Source of the DNA: Myxococcota bacterium
GTDB taxonomy: Bacteria; Myxococcota_C; UBA6777
Direction: 5' to 3'
DNA: 28,768 bases
Assembly (NCBI GenBank): GCA_023150835.1
Contig: JAKLKB010000086.1
Span: 1-28,768, forward strand
Positions 1 to 6,822 of the stretch are shown piece after piece. The position numbers and the translations under genes were made by a program. Positions within the stretch are counted from its first letter, which is position 1. Each line of letters begins with the position of its first letter. Under the pieces are notes generated by a model. That model saw nothing but the letters and a program-made list of their open reading frames with translations. It was not told where the DNA came from and searched no databases.

Positions 1-2
1 TT

Positions 3-44
3 GGACTGGTAGACAGAAACATCGGAGGAATGGACGTCTTGTGA
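3..44 (+). CDS. Possible C-terminal tail of a gene entering from the left edge
   Basis: The frame starting at base 3 is open from the window edge to a TGA at 42-44 and would encode 13 residues ending GGMDVL. The composition looks protein-like, but the stretch is too short to identify a family. The REP-like element begins 13 bases after this stop, where these elements usually sit, which mildly supports a gene end here. A second frame, starting at base 2, also stays open to a TGA at 76-78, so the choice is uncertain. Confidence 0.25.
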   Translation, partial: GLVDRNIGGMDVL

Positions 45-56
45 TGTCCCCTCTCA

Positions 57-180
57 GACGAGATCCGCCCGTTGAGTGATCGTAAAAATGTAGGGGCAGC
101 CCCCTGTGGCTGCCCAACCATCGGGCGGTTCGCGAACCGCACTTACGTCATGCGATCACAGATCACTCGGATCTCGTATA
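57..180 (+). repeat. REP-like element, family A copy 1
   Basis: The left end reads ACGAGATCCGCCCGTTG and continues with TGATCGT. The right end is its imperfect inverse, finishing in CGGATCTCGTAT. GTAG at 90-93 is followed by the stem GGGCAGCC (94-101), a six-base loop and GGCTGCCC (108-115). GTAG at the foot of a hairpin is the hallmark of REP elements moved by RAYT enzymes; that link is inference. I see nothing else recognisable in 181-322 beyond the ribosome binding site of the next gene. Confidence 0.8.
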
Positions 181-322
181 AAGGGTGGAGGGGGCCTGTC
201 GGGGGATATCGCTTGCGTTTTATGAGGGGGTTGGCTAAGGTGCGTGTCACGCGGAGAGGCATCAAAGAGGGAAAACAGCAGGCGGTTCAAAGAGCACGAC
301 ACGTGAAGCGAGGAGAGCGAAG

Positions 323-1099
323 ATGGAGTTTAAGTCGGTGGATGTGGTGGAGTTTGTGGCGTTGTATAAGAACTACAAAGACCACTACGAGGAGATTCGG
401 GCTTTTTTGTCGGGGGATGTTTCGGATTCTTTTGAGGTGGCGATGCAGTCGGGCGAGGTGTTGATGGGGATGGTGTCGGTGTCGGCACCAAAAGCCAAAG
501 AAGTGGATCGGTTGGCGGATCGTGCTTGGACGAGCTTGTCACGGAGTTTGGAAGCGTGGGAGCATAGCTTTGTGGAAGACGAGCATATCCCGTTGATGAA
601 AGAAGAGGTGGAGCGTCGGGGTTTGGCGCGTGCGTTGCGTGCGGGGCTGGTGGGAGGAGATCTGCGGTTTTTGCGGATGCAGTATCACGATCAGTGGCGT
701 GAATCGGAGCGGCGTTTGCTGCGCTTGGACACGCAAACGGTGAATGGGAAGACGTATCGGGAGGCGTTGGAGGGATTGCAGTTGGGGTTGATGGTGCGTC
801 GATTGGAGCGGATTCATGAGGCTTATGGGCGGGCATTGGGGATCAAAGACGCGAACAAAGCGGTGGAACAGATGGAAGTGTGGGAAGGGGCGTTCTTTCA
901 TTTCCTGCACGGGCTGCACTTCAAGCATCGGGAGCGCACAGAAGCCAACCAAACGCTGTTTGATTTGGTGATGAAGCCTTACGAAGCGGCGCTGGAGCGC
1001 GGATTGGAACGCCGCCGTCAAGCCCGAAGCACTGCGGCTGAATCCACAGATCCCACAGATCCCACCCCACTCGAACCCACCCCCATAAATCCCTCCTGA
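323..1099 (+). CDS. Hypothetical protein, 258 aa, mostly helical
   Basis: I do not recognise the family. ATG at 323 follows an AGGAG about eight bases upstream (gcgaggagagcgaag), which fixes the start. The product has no signal peptide or membrane segment. It is rich in Glu, Arg, Leu and His in long amphipathic stretches, with aromatic-rich segments around residues 190-205 (EGAFFHFLHGLHF), and looks like a soluble all-helical protein. The last ~25 residues form a Thr/Pro-rich tail (DPTDPTPLEPTP). It stands alone: a REP-like element lies upstream, and the next gene is convergent, 240 bases away. Codon use is strongly G/T-biased, as in the other + strand genes here, which supports it being native and real. 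Confidence 0.72.
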   Translation: MEFKSVDVVEFVALYKNYKDHYEEIRAFLSGDVSDSFEVAMQSGEVLMGMVSVSAPKAKEVDRLADRAWTSLSRSLEAWEHSFVEDEHIPLMKEEVERRGLARALRAGLVGGDLRFLRMQYHDQWRESERRLLRLDTQTVNGKTYREALEGLQLGLMVRRLERIHEAYGRALGIKDANKAVEQMEVWEGAFFHFLHGLHFKHRERTEANQTLFDLVMKPYEAALERGLERRRQARSTAAESTDPTDPTPLEPTPINPS

Positions 1100-1171
1100 G
1101 CTTGGTTTTATGGAACCCGAACCCCTCCTCTCACGGGCGCTACGCTGTGGGGCTAGGAGAGGATGTGTGCG

Positions 1172-1290
1172 GTGGACAAAAAAGCTGTGTTCGTGGAACT
1201 TCAAGCGACAGAGGCGTTTGTGTGAAAAACGATGTTTGTCTCGCCAAATACGGGGTCAAGGGGCGACAGTCTATGGCGGGGCGTGGGGTG
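1172..1290 (-). repeat. Dispersed repeat, family B copy 1 (diverged)
   Basis: Read on the - strand this stretch carries, in order, CCCCGCCATA, CCCCTTGACCCCGTATT, TGGCG, CTGTCGCTTGAAG, CGAACAC and TTTTTTGTC. The same blocks occur in the same order at 3111-3234 and (without the first) at 20811-20905. It fills most of the gap between two convergent genes. The right arm (CGAACACAG) is degraded compared with CGAACACGGGG in the other copies. Function is unknown. Confidence 0.7.
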
Positions 1291-1339
1291 GAACCCCACA
1301 TCAACCATACGAAGCCACACGACCAGATCGAAACAAGAC

Positions 1340-2992
1340 TTAGCGTTTGTTGATCTTGCGGAGGAGTCTGGAGACGGGACCGGGAGCGGCGGCGGTTGCG
1401 CCGAGGACACCGCCCATCATGGCTCCGATCACGCCGACGGAAGCGACTTCGCTACCAGAGAAGAAGAGTCCGGGGATAGGGGAGCTTGCGCGGAGGTGGC
1501 GGTTTTTGAAGCGTGTGGGTGTGGGTTCGAGGCCGTAGATCGAGCCGTGGATCGGGCGGCAAAAGTGATCGGTGGAGAGAGGTGTGGAAAGCTCGACGTG
1601 ATCGAGCATGGGGCGAAGGGCAGGGAGGTGACGCAAGAATTGTTCGAGGAGTTTGTCTTGGAGTTGTGTTTTGAAGTCGTCGTAGGAGGGGCCGCGTTTT
1701 TTCCAGCGGGAATCGCGCCAAGGTTGGAAGGCTTGCCAAGGGACAAAGGTGACGACTTCGCCCGTGTGACGGGTCTCTGGGCCGGGGTCGTGGTGGGGAT
1801 CTTTGAGCGAGGGAAAGCTACAGTAAAGGACAGGCGCGTCAGGGAGCGGCTGTTCGGGAGAGATCAGCCATGCGTCTTTTTCGATATCCCATGTTTCGTA
1901 GAACCACTTGTTGGCGGGGCCTGCGCCTGCTTGGGTGATATCGCCCTTGAATCCGAGGTACAGGCAGACGTGGGCAGGAGCAGGCGAAAGCGTGCGGATC
2001 GACGTGGCCCACGCTTGGTCTTGGATCTCAGAAGGAAGGAGGCGTTGGAGCGTGGAAGAGATGCCTGCGGCGCTGAGGATCAGGGGGGCGCGGATCTCTT
2101 CGCCATCACCGAGGCGAACGCCGACAGCACGGCCTTTTTCGATCAGGATGGTTTGGACATCGGTGGAGATGCGGGTCCATCCGCCATGATCCGCAACGGT
2201 CTTGAGCAGACATTCGGCGATGCGCTTGGCCCCACCGACGGGATAATACGCACCGTGAAGAAAGTGTTTGGTGACGAGAGCTTGGATGGCAAAGCAAGAA
2301 CGGCTGGGTGGGGAGCCATAATAGCCCCATTGTGCGGCAAAGACGGCGCGAAGTTTGGGATCGTGGGTGAGTGAGGCGAGGACTTCTTGGGTCGATTGCT
2401 CGAAGTAGGATTGGGCTTTTCGAGCCATCAGTAGATCGGCGACACGTCCGAGAAAGCCCGATTTGACACGCGCAAGATAATAGCCGCGCATCCCCGACGA
2501 GACTTCACGCACAAGCTGAAAATAACGATCGATGGCTGGTTTTTCGTGTGGAAAGGCCGCAAGAAGATTCGCATGGAATTGTTGCGGTGAGTCGGGGAAG
2601 TCGATGCGGAAGTCGTTGGGATAGTAGAACTCGTCGTAGACAGGGCCAAGAGAAGCCCATTGAAGCTGTCCATCGGTTAGCTCGTCGAGCAAACGGCCCG
2701 TCATGCTATGCTTCGTCACTTCGCCGACGGCATGAACCCCCACATCCCAGACGTAGTGCGGGCGCTTGAACATGTGCGTAAAACCGCCCGGGGTGTAGTG
2801 TTGTTCCAAGACCAAGACGCGATAGCCTTGTTTGGCGAGGATCGCTGCGCTCGTCATGCCGCCCATCCCCGAGCCGATCACGATGGCGTCGTAGGTTTGG
2901 CCTTCTTTGCCGCGTTTGTTCCAGTATTTTTCGGCGGGTTTGTTTGCATCGGTGGCTTGGCTGTTTGGGTCGTTTGAGGGGGCTGTGGTCAT
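1340..2992 (-). CDS. FAD-dependent oxidoreductase, phytoene desaturase / carotenoid isomerase / retinol-saturase type
   Basis: A 550-residue flavoprotein of the CrtI/CrtISO/RetSat group. These enzymes desaturate, isomerise or saturate polyene chains; the substrate here cannot be read from sequence. A dinucleotide-binding fold opens at residues 35-70 with YDAIVIGSGMGGMTSA and the acidic strand end VLVLEQHYTPGG. The C-terminal FAD motif is GLFFSGSEVASVGVIGAMMG. The length matches the family. ATG at 2992 follows AGGA with good spacing. The frame is open 42 codons further up to 3118, but that part is translated from an 18-bp tandem repeat and a dispersed repeat, so I reject it. The gene is monocistronic, with no other carotenoid gene nearby. 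Exact activity is open; CrtISO/RetSat-like reductase or isomerase is favoured over classic CrtI. Confidence 0.88.
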   Translation of the reverse strand: MTTAPSNDPNSQATDANKPAEKYWNKRGKEGQTYDAIVIGSGMGGMTSAAILAKQGYRVLVLEQHYTPGGFTHMFKRPHYVWDVGVHAVGEVTKHSMTGRLLDELTDGQLQWASLGPVYDEFYYPNDFRIDFPDSPQQFHANLLAAFPHEKPAIDRYFQLVREVSSGMRGYYLARVKSGFLGRVADLLMARKAQSYFEQSTQEVLASLTHDPKLRAVFAAQWGYYGSPPSRSCFAIQALVTKHFLHGAYYPVGGAKRIAECLLKTVADHGGWTRISTDVQTILIEKGRAVGVRLGDGEEIRAPLILSAAGISSTLQRLLPSEIQDQAWATSIRTLSPAPAHVCLYLGFKGDITQAGAGPANKWFYETWDIEKDAWLISPEQPLPDAPVLYCSFPSLKDPHHDPGPETRHTGEVVTFVPWQAFQPWRDSRWKKRGPSYDDFKTQLQDKLLEQFLRHLPALRPMLDHVELSTPLSTDHFCRPIHGSIYGLEPTPTRFKNRHLRASSPIPGLFFSGSEVASVGVIGAMMGGVLGATAAAPGPVSRLLRKINKR

Positions 2993-3050
2993 GGCTTTTT
3001 TCCTGTGCTGATGGGCGGAATGGGTTCGGCTTTGGGGGTTGTTTTTTGGG

Positions 3051-3104
3051 GTGCGTTTGTGTTTTGTGGTGTGTTTGTGTTTTGTGGTGTGTTTGTGTTT
3101 TGTG
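3051..3104 (+). repeat. Three 18-bp tandem repeats (GTGYGTTTGTGTTTTGTG)
   Basis: Three consecutive 18-base units at 3051-3068, 3069-3086 and 3087-3104 differ only at the fourth base of the first unit. They lie just upstream of the oxidoreductase start on the - strand and abut family B copy 2. Read on the - strand they stay in frame with the oxidoreductase (KHKHTT repeats), but its ribosome binding site lies downstream of them. Confidence 0.9.
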
Positions 3105-3110
3105 GTGCGA

Positions 3111-3234
3111 GGTACCACGCCCCGCCATAGGTCGCGGCCCCCTTGACCCCGTGTTGGCGGGATGATCGGTGGTGTTTCAAACCAACGGCGGTGCCGCTTG
3201 AAGGTGCGCGAACACGGGGGTTTTTGTCAACTGC
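3111..3234 (+). repeat. Dispersed repeat, family B copy 2 (best preserved)
   Basis: The copy reads CCCCGCCATA, CCCCTTGACCCCGTGTT, GGCG, TTTCAAACCAACGGCG, CCGCTTGAAG, GCGAACACGGGG and TTTTTGTCA. The arms CCCCGTGTTGGCG and CGCGAACACGGGG are nearly perfect inverse complements about 50 bases apart, and inner elements (TTCAA/TTGAA, GCGG/CCGC) can also pair. The whole unit could therefore form a cruciform or a structured transcript. It sits directly before the first REP-like element of the tandem array. Confidence 0.78.
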
Positions 3235-3276
3235 GTTGTTTCGGATAGTGAGTTTGCGGTGTTTATGGTTGGGAGG

Positions 3277-3623
3277 ATACGGTATCCGAGCGATGTAGAC
3301 AGAGGATAGTATGTAGATGCCCTGTAATAGGGCAGCCACAGGGGGCTGCCCCTACATTTTTACGATCACACAACGGGCGGATTTCGTCGGAGTTCTTGTT
3401 GTGATTAGACAGAGGATAGTATGTAGATGCCCTGTAATAGGGCAGCCACAGGGGGCTGCCCCTACATTTTTACGATCACACAACGGGCGGATTTCGTCGG
3501 AGTTCTTGTTGTGATTAGACAGAGGATAGTATGTAGATGCCCTGCAATAGGGCAGCCACAGGGGGCTGCCCCTACATTTTTACGATCACACAACGGGCGG
3601 ATTTCGTCGGAGTTCTTGTTGTG
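3277..3623 (-). repeat. REP-like element, family A copy 2, amplified as a 110-bp tandem triplication
   Basis: The first unit has the full left end (ATACGGTATCCGAGCGATG from 3277). The segment from TAGACAGAGGATAG to TTCTTGTTGTG is then repeated with an exact 110-base period (TAGAC at 3296, 3406 and 3516). Copies 1 and 2 are identical over the unit; copy 3 differs at one base inside it (CCTGCAATAG for CCTGTAATAG). Each unit carries the GGGCAGCC/GGCTGCCC hairpin with GTAG on the - strand. There are no spacers between units, so this is not a CRISPR array. The near identity implies recent amplification. The remaining 98 bases to the next gene hold only its ribosome binding site. Confidence 0.92.
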
Positions 3624-3721
3624 GTTTGGAGGGGAGGGTTATGGTGATTTTGCGTTGTTTCTGGTTGCGGTGGTGCTTTGTATGAGAGGGCGATGTAGCG
3701 GAAGTGGCGAGGAGCGGAGCG

Positions 3722-4060
3722 ATGTCTTTTTTGCTTGGGGTGCAGGTGATCTTTTTTAGCGTGACGAGCGTGGTGTGGTTGTTTCAGAAGAAGAAAGCGG
3801 CGGAAGAACCCGTTTCTTTGCGGGAGATCTTGCGGGCGGTGGGGATCGGGTGGTTGGTGGGGGTCGTTGGGCCGTTGGTGCTGTCGTTGGCGGTGGCGAT
3901 CTTTTCGACGAGAGAACCAAAAGCCTTTGCGCCCTACGCATGGTTGGTGTTTTTGGGTTTTTCGTTGTTGTTGGATGCTTATCCAGCGTACCGCGTGTGG
4001 TATCGCGGAGTGTACTTGCCCTTTTTGCAAAAACGCCGCGAAGAAGAGCGTTGGCGTTGA
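3722..4060 (+). CDS. Small integral membrane protein, 112 aa
   Basis: I do not recognise the family. ATG at 3722 has AGGAG about eight bases upstream; a GTG at 3704 in the same frame lacks such a site. Three hydrophobic segments are visible at about residues 3-21, 41-61 and 73-90. A basic loop (QKKKAAEEP) follows the first, and the C-terminus is highly charged (QKRREEERWR) and probably cytoplasmic. It lies between two tandem-repeat arrays, and the next gene on the same strand starts 221 bases downstream, so it may be transcribed alone. Use of TTG, GTG and G-ended codons matches the neighbouring + strand genes. Confidence 0.75.
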   Translation: MSFLLGVQVIFFSVTSVVWLFQKKKAAEEPVSLREILRAVGIGWLVGVVGPLVLSLAVAIFSTREPKAFAPYAWLVFLGFSLLLDAYPAYRVWYRGVYLPFLQKRREEERWR

Positions 4061-4074
4061 CGACAAAGAACTTT

Positions 4075-4203
4075 GCTGAAAAGCGTTTCTGTGCTTTGCT
4101 GAAAAGCGTTTCTGTGCTTTGATGAAAAGCGTTTCTGTGCTTTGATGAAAAGCGTTTCTGTGCTTTGATGAAAAGCGTTTCTGTGCTTTGCTGAAAAGCG
4201 TTT
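4075..4203 (+). repeat. 23-bp tandem repeat array, about 5.6 copies
   Basis: The unit GMTGAAAAGCGTTTCTGTGCTTT starts at 4075, 4098, 4121, 4144, 4167 and 4190, an exact 23-base period. Units 1, 2 and 6 have GCTG; units 3 to 5 have GATG. The last unit decays into TTTTAAATCG. The array fills the gap between the small membrane protein and the repeat-protein/DUF445 operon. There are no spacers, so it is a minisatellite and not CRISPR. Confidence 0.95.
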
Positions 4204-4281
4204 TAAATCGTTATCTGTGCTTTGCTGGTGCTAGAGCGTTTTCCTTCGATGTGTCAAACCCCACAACCATCCGAGGGTGCT

Positions 4282-5283
4282 ATGCTGGAGCGTGCGCGAG
4301 AGATCTTTTTGATTTCGTTGGCAGTGTTTTTGTTGGTTTCGTCATTGGCCGTAGGGTATGGGACGTACACAGTTTTTTCGCGGAGAGGCGAATGGGTGGG
4401 CGGGATCGTTCACAACGTGTTGTCAGACAAAGGCAAGCAAGCGTTGGATATCCCTGTGATCGTGGAGCGTGCGACGGACAAGATCCTCAAGCGCGTTCTT
4501 GCGGATGACGAGCGTTTGCACGTCTTACCGCTGATCGAGCGATTGTTGGATCGGATACTGGAGCGGATTGTGCAGAAGTTGATGTCCAATGAAGGGCAAG
4601 TGCTGTTCAAATCCCTCCGTGATTCGGGCGAGATCGATCGTATCGTGTTGAAGGTGACGGATCATTTGTTGATTCATCGGAAAGAACAAGTGATCCAGAT
4701 CCTTCGAGGGGTGGTGCCTGTGCAGGCGAATCGGCTTGCACAACACGTTGTAAGCCATGTGGTTCGGCGGGACAAAGAGCATGTGGTCGAGTTGGTTTCA
4801 CGTATCGCAACGCGCCTGACGAAGCAGTCTAAAGAGGGCGGAATCAAGGGCGTTGTCACCTCTGTGTTTGATCATGTGTTGGTGAAACATCAAGAGCGCG
4901 TGACGGATATCTTGCGAAAGGTTCTCCCTGTGGACCTCAAAGCGATATCGCAGCGGTTGTTGCAACAGCTTTTGGAGCGAAACCGCAAAGACGTTGCAGA
5001 ACTCACACAGACGGTGATCGTGAACCTGACACGCAAGATCCGCCAAGGTGAAGTCGAACGGCTGGCGGGGAATGTGCTGAGCCATGTGCTGACAAAACAC
5101 AAGAAAGATATCGTGGATATCGCGCATCGTGCGGTGAGAGTGGATCTCGAACGGATGTTGTATCGCGTGACGGATCAGCTTTTGCGCAAAAACAAACAAC
5201 AGCTTGTTTTTATCTTGCGCGAGGTACTCAAGATCGATCTTGGGAAACTGCTGGCGGCTCCGTTTCAGAAGAAAAAAAAATAA
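4282..5283 (+). CDS. Membrane-anchored protein built of three 70-residue helical repeats
   Basis: A 333-residue protein with one N-terminal membrane anchor (residues 9-31, FLISLAVFLLVSSLAVGYGT) followed by an all-helical extramembrane part. Residues 125-194, 195-264 and 265-333 align without gaps. Each begins with a VTDHLL / VFDHVL / VLSHVL motif at residues 125, 195 and 265, and has a second related helix at 156, 226 and 296. Residues 55-124 may be a decayed fourth unit. The C-terminus is QKKKK. I chose ATG 4282, just before the anchor; in-frame starts at 4222 and 4249 lack a ribosome site. The DUF445 gene follows after 41 bases, so the two very likely form an operon and may act together at the envelope. 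DUF445 proteins also carry long helical extramembrane regions. No enzymatic motif is visible, and function is unknown. Confidence 0.85.
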   Translation: MLERAREIFLISLAVFLLVSSLAVGYGTYTVFSRRGEWVGGIVHNVLSDKGKQALDIPVIVERATDKILKRVLADDERLHVLPLIERLLDRILERIVQKLMSNEGQVLFKSLRDSGEIDRIVLKVTDHLLIHRKEQVIQILRGVVPVQANRLAQHVVSHVVRRDKEHVVELVSRIATRLTKQSKEGGIKGVVTSVFDHVLVKHQERVTDILRKVLPVDLKAISQRLLQQLLERNRKDVAELTQTVIVNLTRKIRQGEVERLAGNVLSHVLTKHKKDIVDIAHRAVRVDLERMLYRVTDQLLRKNKQQLVFILREVLKIDLGKLLAAPFQKKKK

Positions 5284-5324
5284 GCGCGGCCTGTATTTCA
5301 CAAAAGCAAAAGAAGGAGAGATGG

Positions 5325-6533
5325 ATGCTGATGTTTTCGGTGACGCAGTGGCACGTGTACCTGATGATCCCGCTGTCAGCGGCGATCATCGGTTATGTGA
5401 CGAACGTATTGGCGATCAAGATGATGTTTTTGCCGCTGGAATTTTGGGGGAAGAAGCCTTTTTTGGGTTGGCAAGGGATCGTTCCAGCCAAGACGAAGAA
5501 GCTGGCGGAAGATGTGGTGGAGATGGTGTTGACGCGATTGATCAGCGTCGAAGAGATGTACGCCAAGATCGATCCCAAGCGCGTTGCGAGCGAGTTGTCT
5601 CCTGTCTTGAACGGATTGACCGAAGAGATCGTCGAGCAAGTGATCGCAGAAAGTTATCCTGTGGTGTGGGAAGCCGTTCCCAAGGCCGTAAAGAAGAGGA
5701 CGTTTGATCGCATCAAGAAAGAGATGCCTCAGATCATTGAGCAGATCGTGGAAGAAGTGGAGCTCCACATCGAAGAGATCTGCGATGTGCGTGCGATCGT
5801 GGTCGAAGCGTGCGTTAAGAACAAAAAATTGCTGAACGAGCTGTTTTTGCGTTGTGGTGCAGAAGAGTTCCGTTTTATCGGCAATTCGGGTCTGTACTTT
5901 GGATTTTTGTTTGGTTTGCCGCAAATGGTACTTTGGTACTTTGTGCAGCCTTGGTGGGTGTTGCCGCTGGCGGGGCTTTTGGTGGGGTATGCGACCAACT
6001 GGGTTGCGTTGAAGATGGTGTTTGAGCCCGTAAAGCCCGTCAAGATCGGGCCGTTCGTGATACAGGGCCTTTTTCTTAAAAGGCAAAAAGAAGTCTCCGC
6101 AGAATACGCAGATATCTTTGCTTCACAGATCTTGAACGCCAAAAATCTGCTGAGCTCGATCTTGCGCGGTCCTGCGTCAGATCGGCTGTTTTCGATCATG
6201 CAGCGTTATCTGAAAGAAGCAGTCGATGATTCGGCAGGTTTGAGCAAACCATTCGTACAGTTGGTGATCGGGACACAGCGCTATATCGAGATGAAAAACA
6301 AGATCTGCGATCGGTTGCTCGAAAAACTCCCCCAAGAGATCACACGCCTGCACACCTACACGGACGAGGCGCTGGATGTGAAGAAAGAGCTTCGCGAGAA
6401 ATTGGAATTGCTTTCTTCGGAGGAATTCGAAGGGATCTTGCACCCGATCTTCAAAGAGGATGAATGGATCTTGATCGTGGTGGGGGCGATATTGGGGATG
6501 TTGGCGGGATTTGCACAGCTATTGTTCGTGTAG
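5325..6533 (+). CDS. DUF445 family membrane protein
   Basis: A 402-residue member of the DUF445 (YheB-like) family, recognised by the duplicated signature GYVTNVLAIKMMF at residues 23-35 and GYATNWVALKMVFEP at 221-235. Hydrophobic segments lie at about 9-35, 188-230 and 383-402. Between the first two is a long amphipathic helical region (residues 60-170), and another spans 255-375. Family function is not established; DUF445 proteins are thought to act in the cell envelope. AAGGAG ends six bases before ATG 5325. An ATG at 5321 is out of frame, and ATG 5331 is a possible alternative start. It follows the 70-residue-repeat protein by 41 bases in the same operon. No terminator hairpin with a T-run is evident downstream. 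Confidence 0.9.
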   Translation: MLMFSVTQWHVYLMIPLSAAIIGYVTNVLAIKMMFLPLEFWGKKPFLGWQGIVPAKTKKLAEDVVEMVLTRLISVEEMYAKIDPKRVASELSPVLNGLTEEIVEQVIAESYPVVWEAVPKAVKKRTFDRIKKEMPQIIEQIVEEVELHIEEICDVRAIVVEACVKNKKLLNELFLRCGAEEFRFIGNSGLYFGFLFGLPQMVLWYFVQPWWVLPLAGLLVGYATNWVALKMVFEPVKPVKIGPFVIQGLFLKRQKEVSAEYADIFASQILNAKNLLSSILRGPASDRLFSIMQRYLKEAVDDSAGLSKPFVQLVIGTQRYIEMKNKICDRLLEKLPQEITRLHTYTDEALDVKKELREKLELLSSEEFEGILHPIFKEDEWILIVVGAILGMLAGFAQLLFV

Positions 6534-6570
6534 TGCGGGGCGTTGGGAGGGGGCTGGCTCGAACAAAAAC

Positions 6571-6812
6571 GAGTCCACGGAAAACACGGAAAGAAGGCAG
6601 AAAAGTCTGGGTACGACAAACAGAGAGTCTGGTTCTACGGAAAACACGGTCGGTTTAGGCAAGGTCATACGAAGTCCGCCCGTTGTGTGATCGTAAAGAT
6701 GTAGGGACAGCCCCCTGTGGCTGTCCAAGAACAGGGCAGTTACAGCGAATCGCATCGGCATCGCGATCACACTTTACTGTTTCCGTGCCTTCCGTGCCTT
6801 GCGTGGACTCTT
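6571..6812. repeat. Inverted GAGTCCACG / CGTGGACTC arms bracketing a REP-like element (family C)
   Basis: The left arm from 6571 reads GAGTCCACGGAAAACACGG and continues with AAAG; CGGAAAACACGG recurs near 6644. The right arm, ending near 6812, reads TTTCCGTGCCTTCCGTGCC and then TTGCGTGGACTC, which is the imperfect inverse. The same GTCCACGGAAAACACGGAA block opens the repeat region at 17302. Between the arms lies REP-like copy 3. The unit may be a composite repeat or a large cruciform. Confidence 0.55.
6667..6775 (+). repeat. REP-like element, family A copy 3, with a compensated stem
   Basis: The left end is ATACGAAGTCCGCCCGTTG followed by TGTGATCGT. GTAG precedes GGACAGCC, loop CCCTGT, GGCTGTCC. 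Compared with the usual GGGCAGCC/GGCTGCCC, the third base pair has changed from G-C to A-T on both sides, so pairing is preserved. The right end retains GCGATCACA but has lost the CGGATTTCGTAT terminus. Confidence 0.8.
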
Positions 6813-6822
6813 CTGTCGTGGC

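Noticed and set aside
72-464. 130-codon open frame on + at the left edge
   Set aside because: It is translated from a REP-like element and runs out of frame into the gene at 323.
1232-2374. 380-codon open frame on + opposite the FAD oxidoreductase
   Set aside because: It is a mirror of a well-supported gene, a by-product of codon bias on the - strand, and has no family features.
3296-3623. CRISPR-like appearance of regularly spaced repeats
   Set aside because: The entire 110-base period is repeated, with no unique spacers, and there are no cas genes nearby.
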